Origin: Ichthyophis bannanicus
Taxonomy: Eukaryota > Chordata > Amphibia > Gymnophiona > Ichthyophiidae
Assembly: GCA_033557465.1 (NCBI GenBank)
Contig: CM066035.1
Coordinates: 908,269,309-908,333,308, forward strand
Direction of reading: 5' to 3'
DNA length: 64,000 bases
Under the pieces are notes generated by a model, which ran no database searches, was not told the origin of the DNA, and worked only from the letters and a program-made list of their open reading frames with translations. Positions 1 to 11,056 of the stretch are shown here, piece by piece (the first letter of the stretch is position 1; the number at the start of each line of letters is the position of its first letter). The position numbers were made by a program, and so were the translations under genes.

Positions 1-1410
1 AAACATCTCAATCATATCACCTCTATCCCGCCTTTCCTCTAAGGTGTACATATTAAGATCCTTCAGTCTGTCCTCATATGCTTTATAATGAAGCCCACTA
101 ATCATTTTAGTAGCCACCCTCTGCACCGACTCCATCCTGTTCACATCCTTTTGAAGGTGCGGTCTCCAGAATTGCACACCATACTCCAAATGAGGTCGCA
201 CCAAAGACTTATACAGAGGCATTATCACCTCCTTTTTTCTGCTAGCCATTCCTCTCCGTATGCACCCAAGCATCCTTCTAGCTTTTGCCGTCGCCTTTTC
301 TACCTGTTTAGCCACTTTAAGATCATCAGACACAACCAAGCCTAGGTCCCGCTCTTCTTTAGTGGACAAAAGTACTTCACCTCCTATACTGTATTGCTCC
401 CTTGGATTGCTGCAGCCGAAATGCATGACCTTACATTTTTTAACATTAAATCCCAGCTGCCAAATTCTAGACCATTCTTCAAGCTTAGCTAGATCCCTCC
501 TCATGTTATCTACACCTTCCTGGGTGTCTACTCTATTGCAGATTTTGGTATTATCTGCAAAGAGGCAAACTTTACCCGACAGCCCTTCCGCTATATCACT
601 AACAAAGATGTTAAAAAGAATCGGACCAAGGACAGATCCCTGGGGCACACCACTGGTAACATCCTTCTCCTCAGAGTGAGCTCCATTTACTTGTACTCTT
701 TGTTGCCTCCCACCCAACCAATTTCTAACCCAAGCAGTAACTTTAGGGTCCATCCCTAGGGTGCTCAGTTTGTTTATAAGTTGCCTGTGAGGAACAGTGT
801 CAAAGGCTTTACTGAAATCTAAATACACCACATCTAGAGCTCTCCCTCGGTCCAACTCCCTGGTCACCCAGTCAAAGAAATCAATCAGATTTGTCTGATA
901 AGACCTGCCTCTGGTGAATCCATGCTGCCTTGGATCCTGTAATCCGCTGGACTCCAGAAACCTCACTATTTTCTCTTTCAGCAGCGTTTCCAATAATTTA
1001 CTCACCACTGAAGTTAAACTAACTGGCCTGTAGTTTTCGACCACATCCTTACTTCCGCTTTTGTGTAAAGGCACCACATGAGCCTCTCTCCAGTCCTTTG
1101 GCACCACTCCCGACTCCAACGAGGCATTGAAAAGGTCAGTCAGTGGAGTTGCTAGAACGTTCCCAAGTTCCCTCAGTATTCTAGGGTGTATCCCATCCGG
1201 TCCCATCGCTTTGTCTACTTTAAGTTGAGCTCGTTTCTCACGAACACAGTCTTCTGACAATTGTTCAAGATGTCCCTCGCTTCTGTTCCTATTTGTGGGT
1301 GTTTTCTGAGGTCCTGCTCCTGGTTCTTCATCTGTGAACACAGAACAAAAATATTTGTTAAGCAATTCCGCTTTATCCTTATCAGCTTCTACATATTCCC
1401 CCCCTACACC
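1..1410 (-). pseudogene. CR1 ORF2 reverse transcriptase and C-terminal part (partial)
   Basis: An uninterrupted minus-strand frame (first codon bases at multiples of three) runs at least from 1410 down to the window edge, over 460 codons without a stop. It carries the RT fingers and palm (HGFTRGRSYQTNL, LDFSKAFDTVPHRQL, TSGVPQGSVLGPILFNIF), the active-site box at 541-570, and the C-terminal region ending in LEYGVQFWRP-like residues. The active-site box reads FADN where CR1 family members have FADD, so one catalytic aspartate has become asparagine. The RT is therefore predicted inactive despite its open frame. The frame is lost upstream by a one-base slip in a run of G residues near 1400, so I call it a pseudogene. 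Its real 3' end lies outside the window. Confidence 0.8.
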
Positions 1411-2211
1411 CTTGAGTCTGACAATACCACTTTTGCCCTTCCTCTTCTCACTAATATATCTGAAAATGTCTTATCCCCCCATTTTATTGCATTGGCTATT
1501 TCCTCCTCCTTTTGAATCTTTGCCTTCTTGACTAGTTTGCTAGCTTCTCTAAGTTTTTCCAAATACAGATGCCTGTCTTCCTCTCTCTGTGATCTCTTGT
1601 ATTTCATGAAGGCCTCCCTCTTTTTCTTCACTTTTTCAGCTACTTCCTTCAAAAACCATAGCGGTCTCCTTTTCCTTTTGCCTTTATTTACCATTTTAAC
1701 AAAAAGGTTGGTTGCCCTTAAAATATCCCCTTTCAGTTTTGCCCACTGTTTTTCTACATCCCCCAGCTGTTCCCATCCCACTAACGACTCCCTGAGGTAT
1801 TGGCCCATCTTCGCAAAGTTAGTCTTCCTAAAGTCTAAGATCCTCACCTTGGAATGGATTCTAACAGCCCTAGTCCTAATACTGAACCACACCATTTGGT
1901 GATCACTGGATGCAAAATTATCTCCCACTATAACATCAGAAATACTTTCACCATTGGCAAACACCAAGTCCAGTATGTCCCCTTCATGTGGGTTCTGTTA
2001 CCAATTGCCTGAATAGTCCTCCCTGTAGAGAATCCAGGATCTCTTTACTTCTACATGACACTGCAGCAGAGATGCACCAAACAGCATCCGGCATGTTGAA
2101 ATCCCCTATCACTAGCACTTCCCCTTTCCTGGCAATGCTTCGTATGCCTTCTATTAAATCTCTGCCACCTCTTCCTCTTGTAATTGAGGCCTGTATATCA
2201 CACCAATGCAA
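1404..2211 (-). pseudogene. CR1 ORF2 endonuclease C-terminal half and linker, frameshifted
   Basis: Two minus-strand frames (2211-1984, then 1967-1404) together encode the C-terminal half of an APE-type endonuclease and the following linker. The first holds VLVIGDFNMPDAVW, the GDFN box with its catalytic Asp and Asn. The second begins with the SSDHQMVWFSIRT box (catalytic DH pair near the end of EN) and continues into a lysine/arginine-rich segment with KRKRRPLW and many KK/EE pairs, typical of the CR1 EN-RT linker. A frame slip near 1975 separates the two, and another near 1400 separates the linker from RT. The endonuclease N-terminus is missing. Confidence 0.8.
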
Positions 2212-2245
2212 ATGGATTTCTCTTACCTTCTTTCTAGTTTAACCC

Positions 2246-2754
2246 ACAGTGCCTCCAATGCTGTAGGCCACAAAGTTAAATACAACAGGTGCTCTACGGT
2301 TATTTGTGTGGGGGGAGCATAGTTATTTTTGGTGCTGGGGAAAAGGGATGCCCAGACCACCTGTTTTATTGCTACAGTGCAGCCCCTTTAGTTTACGCTA
2401 GTGGCCCAGTGCTCTCAGTGGAAGAATAATGTCAGCTTTGATCGGGCGTAAATTTTTCATCAATAACACAGCTTGCAGTGAAATAACACTGCTTAGGGTG
2501 ATTACTGCAAGCAGCGTTATTTGATTGAATGTTAATGTGGTATTTTACATGTATTTGCATGCTTCACATCTCATTATTTTTCACCACATGGTACAGTGCA
2601 AAATCTTGCGTTACAGTAACATAATGCACACGTTTTCCCTATACCATGCAGGAAAGGACAAAAACGTGTTAATCCTATAACGCACTTTAGTAACTACCCC
2701 CGAAAGTGTTTGCATATCTGTGAGAAGTGCTACTGATAGGAGATTTCAATATGC
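2246..2754. other. Spacer between two inverted CR1 copies, end of a short unclassified repeat
   Basis: No gene. The right end near 2690 (GCACTTTAGTAACTACCCCC) resembles the TTAGTAAACATACCCC termini of the large inverted-repeat elements at 5066-9308 and 35046-42977. I infer a degraded short non-autonomous DNA element here, with only one end recognisable. Confidence 0.35.
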
Positions 2755-3039
2755 AAAAGTGGTATTGTCAGACTCAAGTGTGAAGGGGAGGAATATGTAG
2801 AAGCTGATGAGGATAAAGCAGAATTGCTTAACAAATATTTCTGTTCTGTGTTCACAGATGAAGGACCAGGAGCAGGACCTCAGAAAACACCCACAAACAG
2901 GAACAGAAGCGAGGGGCATCTTGAATGATTTTCCGAAGACTGTGTTTGTGAGGAACTAGCTAAATTAAAATAGACAAAGCGATGGGACTGGATGGGATAC
3001 ATCCAAGAATACTGAGGGATCTTGGGGACGTTCTAGCAA

Positions 3040-3261
3040 CTCCACTGACTGACCTTTTCAATACCCATTTGGAGTCACGGGTGGTGTCAGAGGATTGGAG
3101 AGGGGCGGAAGTAAGGATGTGGTTGAAAACTACAGGCTGGTTAGTTTAAACTCCACTGACTGACCTTTTCAATACCCATTTGGAGTCGGGGGTGGTGTCA
3201 GAGGATTGGAGAGGGGCGGAAGTAAGGATGTGGTTGAAAACTACAGGCTGGTTAGTTTAAA
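3040..3261 (+). repeat. 111-bp perfect-length tandem duplication inside CR1
   Basis: Two head-to-tail copies of 111 bp (3040-3150 and 3151-3261), nearly identical and differing at about two positions. The unit begins CTCCACTGACTGACC and ends GTTAGTTTAAA. 111 is a multiple of three, so the duplication itself does not shift frame. Confidence 0.95.
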
Positions 3262-3307
3262 CTTGGTGGTAAATAAATTATTGGAAATGCTGCTGTAAGA
3301 GAAAATA

Positions 3308-4097
3308 GTGAGGTTTCTGGAGTCCAACGGATTACCAGATCTGAGGCAGCATGGATTCACCAGAGGCAGGTCTTGTCAGACAAATCTGATTGATTTCTTT
3401 GACTGGGTGACCAGGGTGTTGGACCAAGGGAAAGCCCTAGATGTGGTGTTCTTAGATTTCAGTAAAGCATTTGACACTGTTTGGACAGGTGACATAAAGA
3501 CACTGAGCACCCTAGGAATGGACCCTAAAGTTACTGATTGGGCTAGAAATTGGTTGAGTGGGAGGTGATAAAGGGTACAAGTAACTGGAGCTCACTCTGA
3601 GGAGGTGGTTACCAGTGGTGTGCCCCAGGGATCTGTCCTTAGTCCAATGGTTTTTAACATCTTTGTTAGTGATATTGCAGAAGGGCTATCGGGTATGGTT
3701 TGCCTCTTTGTGGATGATACTAAAATCTGCAATAGACACTCAGGAAGGAGTAGATAACATGAGGAGGGATCTAGGCATGCTTGAAGAATGTTCTCGAATT
3801 TGGCAGCTGAGATTTAATGCTAAAAAATGCAGGGTCATGCATTTGGGCTGCAACAAGCCAAGGGAGCGGTACAGTGTAGGGGGTGAAGTACTGCTGTCCA
3901 CAAAAGACAAAGGGGACCTGGGCGAGATTCTGTCTGATGATCTTAAAGTTGCTAAAGAGGCAGAAAAGACGACGGTGAAAGCTAGAACGATGCTTGGGTG
4001 CATAGGGAGAGGAATGGCCAGCAGAAAAAAGGAGGTAGAGAAGATGACAGTATCTGTATTCAAAAAAGCATGGGAAAAAAACACAGAGGGTCTCTAA
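3308..4097 (+). pseudogene. CR1 reverse transcriptase remnant
   Basis: Two plus-strand frames carry RT. 3308-3568 has HGFTRGRSCQTNLIDFFDW and VVFLDFSKAFDTV and ends in a premature stop after RNWLSGR. 3615-4097 spans the next palm block into the C-terminal region. The active-site box near 3704 reads FVDD, so both aspartates are kept but the alanine is replaced. Compared with the 1-1410 copy, the PHRQLINK stretch after the SKAFDTV block is altered, and the frame breaks between blocks. The 4133-4237 piece encodes the extreme C-terminus (NLLPEDVVKAVSVAAFKRGL), which recurs at 20113-20211 in a second CR1 subfamily copy. Confidence 0.78.
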
Positions 4098-4405
4098 AGG
4101 AAAAAAGGGACTGTTGTAGTGGGTTGATATGGTTCTTGAATTTGTTGCCGGAGGATGTTGTAAAAGCTGTTAGTGTAGCTGCGTTTAAAAGAGGTTTGGA
4201 TAAGTTCCTGGAGGAAAAGTTCATAAACCATTATTAAGGTGGACTGGGGAAATCCACTGCTTATCTCTTGGATAAGCAACATGGAATCTGTCTACCTTTG
4301 GGAACTTAACAGGTACTTGTGACCTGATTTGACCACTGTTGGAAACAGGATACTGGGCTTGATGGACCTTTGCTCTGGCCTAGTATGACATATCGTATGT
4401 TCCTA

Positions 4406-5065
4406 AATGTGCTGTCATGTTTTACCCAGCATCTTTTTGCATCAGTTTTGAAAGGGAAAGCACCTACATGTGCTTTCACTTTGATGACTGCCCCAGGGGC
4501 ACAGTATCCACGTTTGATTTTTCCCTGGATATTTTTCCCATGCAAAATAATGTGTACAATGGAAAATAAAATCTACCCAGAATGTTCACCTCCCTCAACT
4601 TAGCACACCCCTGGAAATGCCCACCCGTTCTGCAGCTAAGTGCGCACACACTGCGTGTCCATTGCATACATTTAGCCAGGGAATAATACAGTGCAATTTT
4701 TAGACTGCTCCTTTACCTGGGTAGGGAATTCTTTATCTCAATGAATGGCTTTTGAAATTGTCTTTTTTATGATGATATTAATTTGTTGTATGACTCATGG
4801 CATATCTTTTTGTCTATAAATTCAAAATTCTTCTACGTTCATTTTATAACCCAACCTTCACCAAATGTGAACTAGAGAACAATGATTATTCTTTTACACA
4901 GAAAATACCACTAAGAGCATTCATAAATAACCAAATGACAATTTTTTTTAATCCCTGCGAGGGGAGAGGCGTCATAGCTGATGTTATAAACCCCCTTCTA
5001 GTAATTATTTTCTAACAAGAGTTGAGCTGTTTTAGAGGTAAGGAGCTTTCCTCTTCAGATCAAAT
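4406..5065. other. No gene seen
   Basis: AT-rich sequence between the CR1 3' end and the left terminus of FB-1. I see no coding frame with recognisable motifs, no tandem repeat and no transposon terminus I can define. Confidence 0.5.
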
Positions 5066-6254
5066 ATATGGGTTATGTTTACTAAACCGTCTTAATGTAG
5101 CAGCGGTGGTATTATTGTGTGATAAGTGATGTTATCGCGCGATATATTGCGCGATAACATCACTTAGCGCACGATAACGCGGCTGCGGCGTTAAGGCACA
5201 CTAACGCTGTGAAATCCGGTTCTGAAGGGTGGAGTAAGGCTTCTCAGAAGGCGGAGAGAAGGGGTCAATGGGCGGAGAGTGGGAGGGGAGAGGCTCCAGG
5301 CACACTAGCGCTGTGAAATCTGGATCTGAACACTAACGCCAGTGAAACCCTCGCGTTAAGGCACATTTGCAGGAAAGAGAAAGCATTTCAGTCAGCAATG
5401 TACAGCAAAGCCAGGGAAACCCCAAAACCTGATAGTAGTGATACATGCGCATGGAACAAAAAGGCAAATAAACATACAAAATGATCTGAACCTCATCTAA
5501 AAGCCCAATAACCAAGCTGGCCAAAAGTGATATTAATGATAAACATAAAGCAACACCACTGACAAAGCTCAAAAAATAAGATATCATGTTTGGAAGGGTC
5601 TATTCTCTGTCCCCCTACAAAGTGAATGATCTCACATTGAAATAGTGCTGATCAGGGTTTTTTCACGTCTATATTGGGCAGGTTTGTTATGGTGTGCACA
5701 TGTGCAGTAACAGCAGAGTGGGCACGTAGGAAAGGGCAACTGTACTGATGCTGTAAATGGGATATAGAGGGCTGCAGGCGGCACATGCTGTGGTCCAGCT
5801 GGGGCAGAATGCGTGTTAGGCAGATGCCTAGGTGGCACATAGGAATGCCGAAACTGTAAAGCAGCAAGACATCAACTGACGAGGGTCCAACATGGGCATG
5901 AGTGTGTGTCCCACAGTGTCACAGGGGAGATTACCCAGCAGGTACCCCCAAGGGCACATAACATTGGCAGGTGGTGTGTTGGGGGGAAGCGTGCATGTCC
6001 ATGTAGGCACCCCTACCTGAGAACCCACACCATAGGCAGCTGCATACTGGATGGCCTGGGACTGCGCACCACCAGCACCACCGGCATAATGTCATGGCAG
6101 CATGGTGGCAGAGGGGTGCTGGTGGCGGAGGGGGCAGTGGCATCTGCCCACAGCAGAAAATGGCCTAGCCCTATTTAGGTGGGTGCCATGCACTGCAACA
6201 GACAGGGTCTGTCTGACGAACAGTCATGGTATCCCCAGGGAATGGTCTGCCCCT

Positions 6255-6345
6255 CTGGCAACAGTGTGGTGCAATACACACAGCCAGCATTTTCATGAGC
6301 AGTAGGTCACAAGTTCAAGTCCCAGCTGTGGCTCCTGCCAACCCA
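6255..6345 (+). repeat. tRNA-like (SINE-type) module in FB-1 left arm
   Basis: The segment contains a sequence resembling a pol III B box (AAGTTCAAGTCCCAGC at about 6312) about 45 bases after an A-box-like stretch (TGTGGTGCAATAC). The same module is in FB-2 at 36250-36330 and, in opposite orientation with a better B box (GGTTCAAGTCC), at 41965-42045. No cloverleaf of a functional tRNA is evident. Confidence 0.5.
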
Positions 6346-6480
6346 GTCCCCATATTTTACCCAGTACTAAACTATGGTAATAAAGATGGAACCTTTATTG
6401 CAGATAACATAAACATGCCTGAAACGCCTATATTTTACCCTACAGAGCACAGACACCATAAAGATGTGCAATACCTAGAG

Positions 6481-6673
6481 CAGAGTTTCCCAACTGCAGT
6501 CCTGGAGGCCCAAACACCATTCAGGTTTTATGCTGTCTCTAATAAATATGCCTGTGCTTCATTTGTATGCGCCGCCTCCATGGTATGCAAATGTATCTCA
6601 TGCATATTCATTAGGGACATCATGAAAACCCGAACAGTGCTTGGCCTACTAGGACCGGAGTTGGGAACCTCTG
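6481..6673. mobile_element. hAT-type MITE in FB-1
   Basis: 193-bp element with inverted ends CAGAGTTTCCCAAC ... GTTGGGAACCTCTG and a perfect 8-bp target duplication ACCTAGAG (6473-6480 and 6674-6681). Eight-base TSD and CAG...CTG ends are hAT hallmarks. It carries no coding sequence. The same insertion is present at the equivalent position in FB-2 (36473-36665), so it predates the separation of the two FB copies. Confidence 0.85.
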
Positions 6674-7568
6674 ACCTAGAGCAATGGCCAACAGGGGCAT
6701 AAACACCCACACCCATGGGCTCCACTATCCAAAGCCTCATGGAGAGTCAGGCTGTTGGGCCCTGCGCGCAGCAGCATCTCCCAATACTAGCACTTGCATA
6801 CATTAGCAATGCCGCCCTAAACTTGGGAATACGTTACACATGTATCAAAAGGTTGCTATGATTAATGGCAGATAGCAGTTCCTAAGTTCAGCACAATTTG
6901 CTGATAGAGCTGCATCATAGCAACCTTTCAGATATCTGTGGAGTGTGTTTCAGTTTTGGTTTCTGACAGTGTTTACCACCCCAGGGAGTGACCCCAACAG
7001 TATTGCATACCATAGCCATGCCTGCACTGTGCCCTGGACTGGTGTGGTGGCCAGGGCTGCCAAAAGCCTCTATATTTGCCCAATGCTGGCATAGGTGTGG
7101 TAGTGTGTGTCTGTCTATCCAGTGTGTTGTGACTGCCTACACCTTACTCAGCCCACACTGCTTGCATTGTTTCCAGTGTTAGCCTGCCAATGTGCATAAT
7201 GAGGAGCAAGGTACTGTGGGTATGGCCCGGACAGGGTGGCCTGGGCAGGATGCATCTGTACAGGGCATAGGACAATGGCTGGGACATTGTAGTGCCCGGC
7301 CACCACCTGCACGGGTAAAGTGGCCACAGCATGTCTGCTGGGAGGTCACTCTCACCTGACTGAGCAGTGACCACCCAAAAAATCAAAACCAGGTCAAAAA
7401 CACCATCTTTACAAAGAAAACTTTTTTTGTCGGAACAGCCATCCCAGTAGAGAGGAGTAAACCCTCTCACCGCTGTGGCCTTTCCTTTTAATTATTAAAT
7501 GTATTAAAACCAGCATTCACTTAGCTGAAGTTATAGAGCAGAGGCCGTTTCCATCCAGTCAGCAATGC

Positions 7569-7706
7569 CAGGAACACGACGTGGCATGTTTCGGGGTAAT
7601 TCCTATACTACCCCTGCATGAAAGCATTATGGCTGCCGAGCAATGTTTTGACCTGATGCAGGGGTAGTATAGGAATTACCCCGAAACGTGCCACGTCGTG
7701 TTCCTG
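7569..7706. repeat. 51-bp near-perfect hairpin
   Basis: Arms 7569-7619 and 7656-7706 are complementary at 50 of 51 positions with a 36-base loop. The arms begin CAGGAACACGACGTGGCA and include ACCCCGAAACGTGCC. It lies in the 7370-7720 stretch that FB-1 has and FB-2 lacks, so it belongs to a separate insertion. An RNA from it would fold into a long stable stem. Confidence 0.9.
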
Positions 7707-9308
7707 TAGAATGTGGATCTGTTGGTGGGAGATCTTGTCCCCCACCCTGAGCCCCAAAGGGTAGGTTGGGTGGTGCTACATAATCCGCCTATGGGTCCAA
7801 GCACCCCCCTTCACTTAAGTCATGTGACCATGGCGCCCACACAGGATATGCACTATTCTGGGTGCATCATAGTCCACAGGGGCTAGACGTGACTGGGAAA
7901 TACGGGTGGACACAGGTGTATCCTAAGTGTGTCTGCAAAGACTACCTATCATATACTGGCACTGTTGGCGATCTGCAGCATAGCCTATATCAACTAAGCC
8001 AGGTGCTGCGAACCTGGTGCTGGGCACCAAACCTCACCCTCAGGGTAAGCACAGTACCCCCCACAATGTGACGGTCTGTAGCTACTCTGTGCCAGTAACA
8101 CACACGGCCAGTTCCCCCTAAGAAGCCGAGGTGCTGTGGCTGTGTGTACTGCATTACACTGTTGCCACAGGGACAGTTCATTCCCTGGGGATACCATGAC
8201 TGTTCGTCAGACAGACCCTGTCTGTTGCAGTGCACGGCACCCACCTAAACGGGGCTAGGCCATGGTCTGCTGTGGGCAGATGCCACTGCCCCCTCCGCCA
8301 CCAGCACTCCCCCGCCACCATGCTGCCATGCCATTATGCCAGTGGTGCTGGTGGTGCGCAGTCCCAGACCATCTAGTATTCCGGTAGGCAGCTGCCTATG
8401 GTGTTGGTTCTCGGGTTGGGGTGCCTACATGGACATGTGTGCTTCCCCCCAACACCGCCTGCCAATGTTCTGTGCCCTTGGGGGGTACCTACTGGGTACT
8501 ATCCCCTGTGGCACTGTGAGAAACACACTCATGCCCATGTTGGACCCTCATCAGTTGCTGTCTGGCTGCTCTACAGTTTCAGCATTCCTATGTGCCAACT
8601 AGGCATCTGCCTAGTTCGCACTGTCCCCCAGCTGCACCATAGCATGTGCCGCCTGCAGCCCTCTGTATCCCATTTCCAGCATCTGTACAGTTGCCCTTTC
8701 CTACATGCCCACCCTGCTGTTGCAGCACATGTGCACGCCATAACAAACCTGCCCAATATAAAGGGAAAACCCTGATCACTGCTATTCCAATGTGGGATCA
8801 TTCACCTTGTAGGGGGACAGAGCATAGTCCCTTCCAAACATGATATCTTCTTTTTTATGCTTTCTCAGTAGTGTTTATTTATGTTTCTCATTAATATCAC
8901 TATTGGCCAGCGTGGTTATTGGGATTTTAAATGTGGTTCAGGTCATTTTCTATGTTTATTTGCCTTTTTGTTCCGTGCACATGTATCACTACTATCACGT
9001 TTTGGGTTTCCCTGGCTTTGCTGTACATTGCTGACTGAAATGCTTTCTCTTTCCTGCAAATGTGCCTTAACGTGAGGGTTTCACTGGCGTTAGTGTTCAG
9101 ACCCAGATTTCATAGCATTAGTGTGCCTGGAGCCTCTCCCCTCCCACTCTCCGCCCATTGACCCCTTCTCTCTGCCCTCTGGGAAGCCTTACTCTACCCT
9201 TCAGAGCCGGATTTCACAGCGTTAGTGTGCCTTAACGATGCAGCCGCGTTATTGCGTGATAATACCACCACTGCGACGTTAAAACGGTTTAGTAAACATA
9301 CCCCTTAG

Positions 9309-10780
9309 TGAGTTGCATTGGACTCTGACCCTGCAGCAGGAGTGATGAAGAATTGGGAAGGGAGAAAAAAACACCGCTCACTGAAATTACTTTTCGGAGC
9401 TCCCTCCCTGCAATTTGGAATTGTCAAAGTCCTTTCCTTTGGTTTCCCTTTAGAGATATGAAACTGAAATTGCATTTCATCACCTCGTAGTTTAGGGGCT
9501 CAAGGGTAGAGATACTGCACTGTGTGCATATTGTAGATACTTGTAGATCTCTTTTAATCCAGGGTAGAGATGGGAATTGTGTTTATTATTCTCAGACACA
9601 AAGATGAAGCGCCGCGGTGAGACCTTGTTCTCTTCTCTTCTTCACGCTCTCTCTCCCTATTTCTAATATTTAATTCTGCTTCTGAGAGATGCCTATTGCA
9701 GAAATAAACCTTCATTCAATATTATAAATGCTAATCTTCATTCCTGAAGGTGTCTCAGGCAAGTGCTGTTTGGCAGCATTTTATACCACGGAGAAGTCTA
9801 TTCAACAAAACATTTTATTCCATTTTGTGTGCAAAGCAAAAACCTTAAAAATGCAAAGATCTCAATAAAGCTTTCCTGCTGGCTCATTGAGGTTTCTAAA
9901 AAAAAAAATCTTGTCAGTTTTCATTGGTAATAGGGACGGGACAATGCAACTTGTTAAAACTTGAATTCGCTTGATATACTTTCATTCGAGTACTGGCAAA
10001 ACTCCACCAAACTTTCATATATTAAGCTCCCTGGAGCTCTGTCCCTGTTTCAGGTTTTCGATTGCTACTTTTGGCCCGTGATCTCTGCTTTAGGGGACAT
10101 GAGGGAGCTAAGAGAGCATGCATGAAGAGGCAAAATGTGGCACAGGAAGGGAAATGGGCCCGAAGCTGTCAGGAGCATGCTCAACATATTCCCCGGCAGT
10201 GCGCTAAACAGGCAGTCGCAATTAATGCGAGTGCATTTACCGCCACTCATTGAGCTAAGTACCTCCACGCTAACTGCAATATTGAAGATTAGAGCGCACT
10301 ATTCATCTCCATGCTAACCACAATGGGCAGTCAACATGCACTTTCTGTCCCTAATCCGCACAGTCTCTGCCCCAACACATGCTAAGTGGTTACTAGAGGA
10401 TTTCTACCATGCTGGATGTTTAGTGCACAGTAATAGTTACCATGACAATGCTCAGCATGCGTTAAACCCCACAGCAACCCTTAGCACACCTTAGTAAACA
10501 TATCCCTTAGGGTAACTGTTGTACAATCAGACGTTTGAGAACCAGAGGAGCTTTCAGGTGGTGGAATGTGCCAGAAACACGCCACTGCTGAAAGGGGACT
10601 TGCCAGTACCGTTGGATAGGGAATGACGAGCCTACCTCATCCAGCCCCACCGTATATGAAAAACCTCCAAAGCTGATTCAGCCACAGAACAGGCCTTCCT
10701 CTCATGCAGCAAGTCTACAGCAGCTGGTCTTACCCTGAGTGTTGGTGCTGCTGTTATACAAAGAACTGTGAACACATCTT
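9309..10780. other. No gene; one orphan transposon terminus near 10505
   Basis: Mostly unassigned sequence. 10480-10510 (CCTTAGTAAACATATCCCTTAG) matches the right terminus of the FB elements, and 10190-10480 is therefore probably the remnant of a related short non-autonomous element whose left end I cannot define. 9320-10060 shows nothing recognisable. Confidence 0.45.
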
Positions 10781-10790
10781 CAGAATAGCA

Positions 10791-11056
10791 GCCGCCGGCC
10801 CGATCGGCATTGGGGAAGGGAGCAGGCAGGTAAACTCCTCCCTGATCCCCACCACAAGGCCAATCAGGCTGAAGATTACCACCGGCACAGAACTTTAAAT
10901 TTTACAGCGCTCCAAGGCGCAGGAGAAGAGCAGCTGCCGGCCCGATCGGCATCGGGGAAGGGAGCAGGCAGGTAAGCTCCTTTCTGCTCCACACCACAAG
11001 GCCAATCAGGCTGAAGATTACCACCGGCACAGAACTTTAAATTTTAGTGCTCCAAG
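10791..11056 (+). repeat. 142-bp tandem repeat in L2 5' region
   Basis: Two head-to-tail units starting at 10791 and 10933 (each beginning GCYGCCGGCCCGATCGGCAT and running to AACTTTAAATTTTA). They directly precede the L2 coding region by about 250 bp, a position typical of promoter monomers in some LINE families. Promoter activity is inference. Confidence 0.75.

Larger units (their letters stand above)
1..2245 (-). mobile_element. CR1-clade LINE, 5'-truncated, running off the left edge
   Basis: Minus-strand non-LTR retrotransposon entering at its endonuclease domain (around 2200) and continuing through linker, reverse transcriptase and C-terminal region to base 1, where the window cuts it off. 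Visible landmarks are the endonuclease motif GDFN near 2105, the linker typical of CR1 (600-2000), and the RT motifs LDFSKAFDTV near 795-825 and SGVPQGSVLGP near 620-655. The second half of the EN plus linker is one open frame and the RT another, separated by a one-base slip in a G run near 1400. It lies head to head with a plus-strand copy at 2755-4405. CR1 clade assignment rests on motifs and on resemblance to the other CR1 copies here. Confidence 0.88.
2755..4405 (+). mobile_element. CR1-clade LINE fragment, RT to 3' end
   Basis: Plus-strand CR1 copy starting at the sequence that mirrors 1260-1445 of the minus-strand copy (GTCAGACTCAAG motif near 2767) and ending near the CR1 3' terminus at about 4400 (GACATATCGTATGTTCC). 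RT segments are recognisable at 3308-3568 and 3615-4097, and the C-terminal region at 4133-4237. It contains a local 111-bp tandem duplication (3040-3261). With the copy at 1-1445 it forms a long imperfect inverted repeat separated by about 1.3 kb. It is clearly dead: frameshifts lie between RT blocks, and the C-terminal part joins directly after residue blocks that are separated in full-length copies. Confidence 0.85.
5066..9308. mobile_element. FB-1: long-terminal-inverted-repeat (fold-back) DNA element, deleted copy
   Basis: Termini are inverted copies of each other: TATGGGTTATGTTTACTAAAC at the left (5067 on) and the complement of TAAGGGGTATGTTTACTAAAC at the right (ending 9308). Just inside both ends are CpG-rich palindromic motifs built on TTATCGCGCGATAA, then a shared stretch of more than 1 kb in inverted orientation (about 5085-6250 against 8140-9300). 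Collinear with FB-2 (35046-42977): 5066-7370 matches its left arm, 7720-8135 matches 37735-38165, and 8135-9308 matches the outer right arm 42025-42977. The centre of the palindrome is therefore missing, and 7370-7720 is a different insertion. No transposase is visible. I could not settle the TSD or superfamily. Confidence 0.8.

Noticed and set aside
88..679. Plus-strand frames across the first CR1
   Set aside because: They lie antisense to the continuous CR1 RT frame on the minus strand, which has recognisable motifs throughout.
6255..6345. Possible functional tRNA genes in the FB elements
   Set aside because: A/B-box-like motifs exist but no seven-base acceptor stem, anticodon stem or terminator run could be fitted. 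I list them as tRNA-like modules.
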